NCBI RefSeq assembly: GCF_041146795.1
Contig: NC_135175.1
Coordinates: 37,194,169 to 37,258,168 of the forward strand
Source of the DNA: Maylandia zebra
Taxonomy: Eukaryota > Chordata > Actinopteri > Cichliformes > Cichlidae
DNA: 64,000 bases
Reading direction: 5' to 3'
Shown: positions 57,405 through 64,000 of the stretch, in pieces
Layout of the letters: the number at the start of each line of letters is the position of its first letter
How positions within the stretch are numbered: the stretch's first letter is position 1
Notes under the pieces: generated by a model
The model's database searches: none
The model's input: only the letters and a program-made list of their open reading frames with translations
Told to the model about the DNA's origin: nothing
Translations under genes and position numbers: made by a program

Positions 57405-57722
57405 CCTGTATTTATATAGCGCTTTACTAGTCCCTAAGGACCCCAAAGCGCTTTACACATCCAGTCATCCACCCATTCACGCACACATTCACACACTGGT
57501 GATGGCAGCTACATTGTAGCCACAGCCACCCTGGGGCGCACTGACAGAGGCGAGGCTGCCGGACACTGGCGCCACCGGGCCCTCTGACCACCACCAGTAG
57601 GCAACAGGTGAAGTGTCTTGCCCAAGGACACAACGACCGAGACTGTCCAAGCCGGGGCTCGAACCGGCAACCTTCCGATTACAAGGCGAACTCCCAACTC
57701 TTGAGCCACGATCGCCCTTGTC
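57405..57722 (-). mobile_element. tRNA-derived SINE, inverted copy
   Basis: Reverse complement of the family at 18028/24861. It starts with tttatatagcgctttactag and ends at the tRNA-like head, gagccacgatcgccc. Confidence 0.85.
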
Positions 57723-59123
57723 AGTCACGTGACGCAAAGGCAAAAAAAGAGTATGAGGAAAAAATTAAAGGAGTGAAAAGGTGAGACTCACACGAGCATA
57801 CAGAGTGGAGTAAGGACGTTAGCATGCTGCCCAACTTTCATCACGCACATATTTACTATTATATGGTCCTAATTGTGAGTGCATACACTCACAAAATGTT
57901 TAGTAACTTCAGATCCCTGCAACAAGCCCAGGTCCAGTTTACTTTGGTGATTTGGACTATTCCATCTCACAGCTGTTGTTACAGGACAACGCGTCTATTT
58001 GTTGTTTCAGGTTGTAATATTACACAACATTTTCAGATGTAATAGAAATAAAATGAGTGTTTCGTAATTCATTCAATTTATTGTCTTTATTTATAACTGG
58101 CATTATTGTTTCATTCTATTATAGAATCTTACAAGAAAGAGGCAAAATTGTATTTCATCAGCTTTATTAGCTGCTTCGGTGAAAAACAAATCAACAATGA
58201 AAAAAACAAAACAAAACAACATTGCAAAACAACTTACTGGAAAACAGTTATTCATCACTTGATTGCTTCAATACAACACTTGGGCACATATATGCGGGAC
58301 GCTTCGTGGCTGTTTTGATAGCGCTCTCTCTCTTAACCAATCAAATCTCACTGTGGTAGCAGCTTTAAACTCTGTATGACCCAGGTTGATAGAGGGGCCC
58401 AGTCTGGATCACATTCTTGTATTTTGTTGGCTGGTTTGCCTACAAAACACAACAAACATTAGCACGCAAAGCCACAGTGAACAAAGCAGCATAGCGCAGC
58501 AAATTCAATTCAAATCAACATAAGACTTATTTGTAACCTAAATCAACAATTATGTTATGATAAATGATAAATTACGTAATAACTACAACAGAAAACTGAC
58601 CTTTGTGGAAATACTTGGAGCAGACTAACATGTGAGCTGGAGTGTTCTGGGACATTATATTTGGTCTGCAATCCAGGCCATCCGTCATGTTCATGTTCAA
58701 GCCATGAAACATGGCTTGAACAATTTCTCTTCAACGATGTAATCCGATTACAACCGATTTCTTTACCCGTCGGCTTCCTGTGGCTGTCATGCGACCGGCT
58801 ATTGCAGTTAATAATACAACAGCTTCTTGCCATTATTTGTGTTTCTTTTTATCGCTGTGTGACTGTTTTCATGGGAAAGCCTGCGTGGGCTAGTACTGCT
58901 TGCCACTTGTTCCCAGAATCCTTTGTGGTTTTACCCCGGAATGACGTCACATTTTCACTCTCTATTGGGAGCCGTGTTTTTTTGCGCAGAGCAGAGACTG
59001 GAGGGGTGCAAACAGAGCCTTGCGTTTGGCAACAGCAGTAGCACACGAAAAGAGCAGGAGGGAGAGAGACAGAAAGAGAGCTGGGAGCAACAACAAGACA
59101 CAACATCGTTACATTGGAAAGGT

Positions 59124-59303
59124 ATGTTAAAGAAAATGAGTGACATCAAGAAAAGAAGCAAAATCTGGAACCATTTAAATTTTATTGACACTAAAAGGCA
59201 GAGTGTAGAGTCTGCAAGAAAAGACTATCATATAGAGCCGGCTCCACAAACAACCTGCACAGGCACCTGAGAACTGTCCACCCATCAGTGCAATGGAAAA
59301 ATA
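59124..59303 (+). pseudogene. BED-type zinc finger of a hAT transposase, frameshifted
   Basis: One frame reads MSDIKKRSKIWNHLNFIDTK, the aromatic start of BED fingers. A base is then lost and the next frame reads CRVCKKRLSYRAGSTNNLHR followed by HLRTVHPSVQW, giving the C-x2-C...H...H zinc ligands. This is the ZBED1/Ac-like hAT pattern. No RNase-H-like catalytic part was found. Confidence 0.8.
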
Positions 59304-59586
59304 AAACACAGTTAGTTGAGTGTGATATTAATATTTCTAAATGCCAACTTTTCCCTTAATTAAAGACCTGGGCTTTCATTTTTTTTCTTTGTGTTTTGCA
59401 TATTTTAATCAATATTTTATTGTGTTGTGGTTTGCAGTATCTTGTGTTGTTTCCTTTAAATTTGTTTAAAAGGAAAAATCTGAAACTTTAAATAGTTAAA
59501 AGTTGAATTGTACATAGTTGCTTTTTGGATTTTATAATTTTTTTTTTACATTTTGTGAATAAATAAAAGACTATTTATATAATAAT

Positions 59587-60000
59587 CAGAATCAGAATCA
59601 GAATACTTTATTGATCCCTGGGGGAAATTATTTTTTGTTACAGTGCTCCATTATAAACCAACATTAAGACAAGACAGACAATACGCTAACTAAGAATAGT
59701 ACAATATATACATATATATACATACATACATACATACATACATAAGTCACTCATAAATAAATAGCTTAAAAAGAAACATGTGTAGTTATAGCAGCAAACA
59801 GTGTGTTAAGTGCATGCGTTGTACAGAGAGATGGCCACAGGCAGGAAAGATTTCCTGTGTCGTTCAGTGGTGCTTTTCGGTAATCTCAGTCTCTCACTGA
59901 ACGAGCTCCTGTGACTGACCAGCATGTCATGGAGTGGGTGGGAGGTGTTATCCAACATTGTCTTTATCTTGGACAGCATCCGCCTCTCCAACACCACCTA
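59587..60000 (-). mobile_element. Rex1-like LINE 3' end
   Basis: Starts aatcagaatcagaatacttt (LINE tail, reversed). On the minus strand it ends an ORF with HRKSFLPVAISLYNACT. A (TACA)n run is at 59707-59746. Confidence 0.75.
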
Positions 60001-60199
60001 ATAAACATATATAAATAAAACCACTTTTTTTTTTTACATTAGTAGTTAATTTTGTGCATAATTTTATATTGCTATTGATAATAAATTAATTAATGCAACC
60101 AAACAACCTGAAGAACCGCTTGGGATCCGAAAGTCCGGGTCTTTTTTTAGTGAGTCGAGCCGAAAGAGTCGGTTCTCTAAAAAGAGTCGGAATTCCCAT

Positions 60200-60520
60200 A
60201 ATTAAAGAGCACGAAGAAGAAGTCGGTGTTTGTTTGTCCTAGTGCGCAGGCGTCATGTGAGGGTGCAGTTCCTGCTGCGGCCTTCGGGGGCGGCAGAGCG
60301 CGGCACAGCGGCGAAGAAGAAGAAGAATTAGCAGCGGCGCCAAAAGCGAGCTGCTCGGTCCCGCTCATTTCTCCGCTTCCAGCCGCTTTAAAGACCCGCA
60401 GCATGAGGCCTAGAGCGGCCCGCGGAGCTCACAGCGCCGGTGCACAGCCGCCAGCTAACGGGTCTGAGTAACGGCTAACGGCGGCTTCACGGAGGAGACG
60501 AGGCGCTGTGACGTCACTGA
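60200..60520 (+). promoter_or_regulatory. CpG island, possible promoter
   Basis: CpG-dense block (gggggcggcagagcgcggc; gcggcccgcggagctc) in an AT-rich neighbourhood. A short frame MRPRAARGAHSAGAQPPANG starts at 60402 and stops at 60473. It may be the first exon/promoter of a plus-strand gene reaching past the window, perhaps including 62997-63138. That link is unproven. Confidence 0.45.
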
Positions 60521-61118
60521 GAATTAAGGTTTGTTTTTTTGAATGAATCTTTATTCGAACAAACAGGAGCAGCAGCTACCAAAGTAATTAGATTACCGGA
60601 AGTCTGCTCAGAAGTAAAATCAGGCCAAACAAACAGACTGAAGTTTGTTTTCTATTGTTTATTTGCGAGAGTAAAAGAGTGACGTCTTCAGCGTGTAAGG
60701 TTGGAGGTTGATCGCGTGAGGCTGTGAGCAAATCTAGTCTCGAGGTCACAACGAAACCAAACACAGTTACATGAGTTCAGAGGAGAGCTGAGGGCGCAGC
60801 CTGGGGGTCCAGAGGTGGAGGGCGGGTCGGTGAGGAGGTTATCCACAGCTTGAACAATAAAGTTGTGCTCTGACGTATTTAAACTGTAAACGTTGTTTCT
60901 AAACTGAAGCCATCGTTAGAGTCCTGCTCTCCTTCTTTCTGATCTGAGAAAAGCGCCTTTACTTTTCTTTATATGAAGATCGTCAGGTTTAAACAGCTGC
61001 GTCTCCACCAATGACTGTAGAAAGCATGGACGACGCGACAGCGCTTCCTCCCATTGTGCAAATTTATTTTTAAAGAACTTTATTTACAAACAACAGTATA
61101 ACATACAAGGCGCCATCA

Positions 61119-61560
61119 TTAATCCGAATATGTAATATCCTGGGTTGAGCATTTTCTTTGCAAGCTCCTTTGACCAGGAAGTGAAATATACTTTTTTCTT
61201 ATCGCCATAACCGCCATGGTCTCAAATGCTTTCAGGATATAATTTCTTTTAACCGGATTCGGGCAAATTTCACTTATCAAAATATTCCTGATCACCTTGT
61301 TTGTAAACCTGCTGTCACCAAATTCAACTCCAGCTATGCAGAGCTGCCTCAGTCCAGGAGAAATCTTAGAGTGCACAATATCTTCTTTTATCATTGATCT
61401 CAAAGAGACTGGGATGGCTTTCATCAGGGATTTATATCTCTTAGCAGTACATCTTACATCAAATTTCTCACAAAACGTGTCATGTTTTAATAAGACCCCA
61501 TTCTCGGGTGGGTTCCTCTGGGAAATTCGGTTTCCAAAAGCACAGCACTGACAGAAGATA
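61119..61560 (-). mobile_element. Possible LINE (Tx1/L1-like) fragment
   Basis: Minus-strand frame with HSKISPGLRQLCIAGVEF and FTNKVIRNILISEICPNPVK. It resembles L1-group ORF2 sequence in style but has no diagnostic motif. It adjoins (TA)n at 61567. Confidence 0.3.
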
Positions 61561-61562
61561 GA

Positions 61563-61567
61563 TAGAT

Positions 61568-61618
<51 letters not shown>
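61563..61618. repeat. (TA)n with GATA start
   Basis: agatagatagata followed by about 24 TA units and a T-run. Confidence 0.95.
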
Positions 61619-61621
<3 letters not shown>

Positions 61622-61682
61622 TTTTTTCCACCCTGATTTACGAATAAATTCTTTACAAATCCTACCATGTGGATTCATGGAT

Positions 61683-61812
61683 TTTTTTTTCACATTCTGT
61701 CTCTCACAGTTGAAGTGTACCTCTGGTGCAAATTACTGACCTCTGTCATCATTTTAGGTGGGGGAACTTGCACAATCGGTGGCTGACTAAATACTTTTTT
61801 GCCCCACTGTAT
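61683..61812 (+). mobile_element. Tc1/mariner-like terminal fragment
   Basis: Ends cacaatcggtggctgactaa then atacttttttgccccactgta. Read from the other strand this begins TACAGTGGGGCAAAAAAG, the start of a widespread fish Tc1-like element with a TA target. The opposite end is absent. Confidence 0.75.
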
Positions 61813-62996
61813 ATATGTATATGTATATATGTATATATGTATAGCTACTTGTAATAAAAGTACAGTAACAGTAATTAGTGACTGAGCAGCCCGGAGCGTT
61901 TCTCTGGATTTCTTTAGTAAATTCATTCATCTGCACAGATTAGCTAAACGAACCCTGACAGCCGAGTCCTCATCTTAGCTAGCTAGGTCTCAGGACCGAG
62001 CTAAGGACGGTAGTTATGGATTAGCTGACAAACACTTTTAACTTACCGAAAAGAAAAAAAAAGTGCAGCGGGGCCTCGGGTCCTTCTGTCAGGTAGTCCA
62101 GTTTACTGAAGAACACCTCAGGCTGTCAGGTTAAAACACTCGGTCGTGTCTTCGTAGCGTAAACGCTGGTCCTCCTCTCAGAGCCTACGCTCTATCTGCT
62201 ATTCCCGAACAGAGATACGCAAGTTTCTCCGTGACTGCAGCTGCCAGTCAAAGCTGCTATGATGATGTTTCACCCCAATTTAACATCACCGTGGTAGGAA
62301 TTAGAATCAAACTTATGGGAGAGGAGACTCATTGGAGACAAAAGAAAGAATCTTTGGAAAAAATTATCTGAGGAGAATTAATTATGACCTATACTGCAGC
62401 CAGAAACCAGGGGGCGATAGAGACGTTTTGGCTTCACTTTTGGGCTGTCGTGTCCTCCATGTTTTCTACAGTCATTGGTCTCCACAGGCTGCTCCTGCAG
62501 GAGCTCCAAGACTCCCTGTGGGTTTGGGCCCACCTTGTGGCTGCTGTCATTGGTGGACGGCTCCGGTCTCTGCAGTGATGTCACCGTGTTAGCAGGACCT
62601 CAGCTGACATGGGGACACTTCTGTGTTTCCGTCTGAGCTGAGTGAAGTCATTCCACCTTAAATCAGCTGCAGTTACAGTACTGAGCAGAGGCAGGAAGGC
62701 CGCTCGTGTCCTCCAGCTTAACCAGCACAGACTCAGGTGTGTCATCACTTCCTTGTTACCTGCACAGGTACAGCCGGCGCTTTGACAGGACACTTATTTG
62801 TGAAGGAAGAGAAACGCTGATGTAAATATTCTGATGTCATCAGCCGCAGGTCATGTCACAGTGGCTCCACCCACAGATGCTCGGTGGTGCAGTCGGCTCA
62901 AAGCTCGTTTGAACTTTCTCCTGTGGCTGATTGGACGTCCAGCTGTGTGATGCCCTGTATGATGTTAACGTTTGTCCTCTGTGGCGCCCCCTGCAG
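61813..62996. other. No gene recognised
   Basis: Small overlapping frames only (for example 62332-62592). No motif and no clear repeat ends. Confidence 0.4.
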
Positions 62997-63138
62997 GTGT
63001 TCCAGATGATCGTTGAAGGACACAGGAGGGAGGAGAGGAGGAGGAAGGAGGTGGGCTGTCAGAGCGAGGCGGCCGAGAGGAGGGACGCCGCCGTCCAGGT
63101 GGATCTGCTGACTCAGCAGCTAAGCTGGAGACACTTAG
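62997..63138 (+). CDS. Unidentified charged exon (coiled-coil-like)
   Basis: 142 open bases between a good acceptor (gcgccccctgcag) and a good donor (TTAG|gtgaga). They encode VFQMIVEGHRREERRRKEVG, then CQSEAAERRDAAVQVDLLTQ and QLSWRHL. The high Arg/Glu content and heptad-like spacing suggest a helix or coiled coil. I do not recognise the gene. Neighbouring exons were not found; the CpG island at 60200 is a possible upstream start, and the gene may run beyond the window. Confidence 0.5.
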
Positions 63139-63890
63139 GTGAGACTCAGGGACACGTGATTTATCACCGTGCTCTCTGAAACACGGAGCTTCAAACTCAT
63201 ATCCAGTCCAACGTGTCTGTAAAGCAGCACTGAAAACAAACCAGCTGCATGTGAAACACATAGTTACACGGACTCAAACACAGGAAGCCTGCCAACACAC
63301 AAGCCGTTACGCTGGTCGCTATAGCGATGCACCATAGTGCAGCTGTAATAACTGTGTGACGAAGGGCTCGACCTGAGGAAGGAAGAACCTGATTCCACAG
63401 GCTAGACATTGGCCCAGGTCCCCTGTGGCACCCAGAGGCCACGCAGAGCCGGTCCACACAGATCCATGCAGAGCTGGTCCACACAGAAGTCGCTCCGGGT
63501 GGTTTCCTCTGAGGGCTCGAGCCGGCGGACGGACTCAAGGTTCGTCTCTGTGAATGGTGGGTAAAAGGGGGCTTGCCTCGTCGCCGAGCGCCATCTTCGG
63601 GTTTAGAGCCTGTGGGCGTCTCACTCACCCGGCCACAGACGTGGAGTCACGGGTAGAGTCACAGTCCACGGCCTTTGTTCTGAAGCCACTTCACAGCTGA
63701 GAAGATGGTGAACTTCCTGTTCCTGTCCCACACCTGCTGATTAGAAACACCTTCTGCCCCGGTAAACACACCTGAGCAGACACACTGTTTTCTTCCTCAC
63801 AGATGTCTAAATTTACCCAGAATTCATTGCAGTGCTGACATTGAGACCCTTGATCGCTTCATGGCCAGGTGCTCTCTGAGTTATTAGTCG
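63139..63890. other. No gene recognised
   Basis: The stretch 63420-63500 repeats cagagccggtccacacagatcc / cagagctggtccacacagaag in tandem, about 32 bases apart. Nothing else seen. Confidence 0.45.
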
Positions 63891-64000
63891 TGTCCAAATT
63901 CATGGGCTGCATCCTCCTGAGGACCCGGCCTTCACGGTCTATGGGGGCCGGGTCTTCAGAAGGTCGGGTAGGCCGGAAGTAAACGGCCGTGAAATTGGAC
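63891..64000. mobile_element. Possible MITE at window edge
   Basis: gtccaaattcatgggctgc at the left and the window's last bases (ggccgtgaaattggac) form a partial inverted repeat. It may be complete or cut by the window end. Confidence 0.4.

Larger units (their letters stand above)
57116..60190 (+). mobile_element. hAT element relic with BED zinc finger (ZBED-like), heavily interrupted
   Basis: Left end region has gatgggtcggtcgcaaacg and ggctcttagagccgacac. Right end region has gagccgaaagagtcggttctc and ends gtcggaattcccat. Between them lies the BED-finger fragment described separately. A SINE (57405) and a LINE tail (59587) have inserted. Target duplication and exact ends were not resolved. 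Confidence 0.5.

Overview
This window looks like nuclear DNA of a ray-finned fish, most likely a percomorph teleost and possibly a cichlid. The evidence is GT-AG introns, dense (CA)n/(TA)n/(CTAT)n microsatellites, and a repeat set of hAT, PIF/Harbinger, piggyBac, Tc1, L2/Rex1-type and Dong/R4-type LINEs, tRNA-derived SINEs and short LTRs. No bacterial operon, CRISPR or phage structure is present. The species was not established.

Supported genes, in order: (1) the last two coding exons of an AMPK gamma subunit (prkag2-like, +), whose last exon encodes a very long Glu-rich tail; (2) a two-exon PYD-CARD adaptor gene (ASC-like layout, +, 16425-17299); (3) a three-exon Bcl-2 family gene with BH4/BH3/BH1/BH2/tail anchor (-, 34762-29658); (4) a complete 12-exon, 418-codon actin-related protein 3 gene (actr3b-like, +, 37644-49467); (5) a second, nearly identical PYD-CARD gene in opposite orientation (-, 54093-53219). 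Two further exon-like pieces (28972-29211 - and 62997-63138 +) could not be identified.

Layout: 1-2.1 kb is the prkag2 3' end. 2.1-15.2 kb is repeat-rich and gene-poor, with an L2 end, a piggyBac relic, a hAT MITE and a head-to-head pair of Harbinger elements. 15.2-17.9 kb is the first arm of an inverted duplication carrying PYD-CARD copy 1. 18-25.7 kb is a LINE/LTR/SINE cluster containing two oppositely oriented Dong/R4 fragments. 25.7-35.3 kb holds the Bcl-2-like gene, its 4.4 kb intron full of satellites, and a CpG-rich 5' end. 35.4-36.8 kb is a hAT element with a perfect 8-bp target duplication. 37.4-49.5 kb is actr3b, whose introns hold a LINE with a nested hAT, a MITE, a ~1 kb TG array and another hAT. 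49.5-52.6 kb is 3' flank with LTR and L2 pieces. 52.6-55.3 kb is the second arm with PYD-CARD copy 2. 55.8-60.2 kb holds a solo LTR and a BED-zinc-finger hAT relic. 60.2 kb to the end has a CpG-rich stretch, a Tc1-like end and one unidentified exon.

PRKAG2 and ACTR3B are also near each other on human chromosome 7q36, which supports both calls. Three genes here are of the cell-death/inflammation type (two PYD-CARD adaptors and a Bcl-2 member). The inverted arms bracket the Bcl-2-like and actr3b genes, so the ~35 kb between them could flip by recombination; that is an inference.
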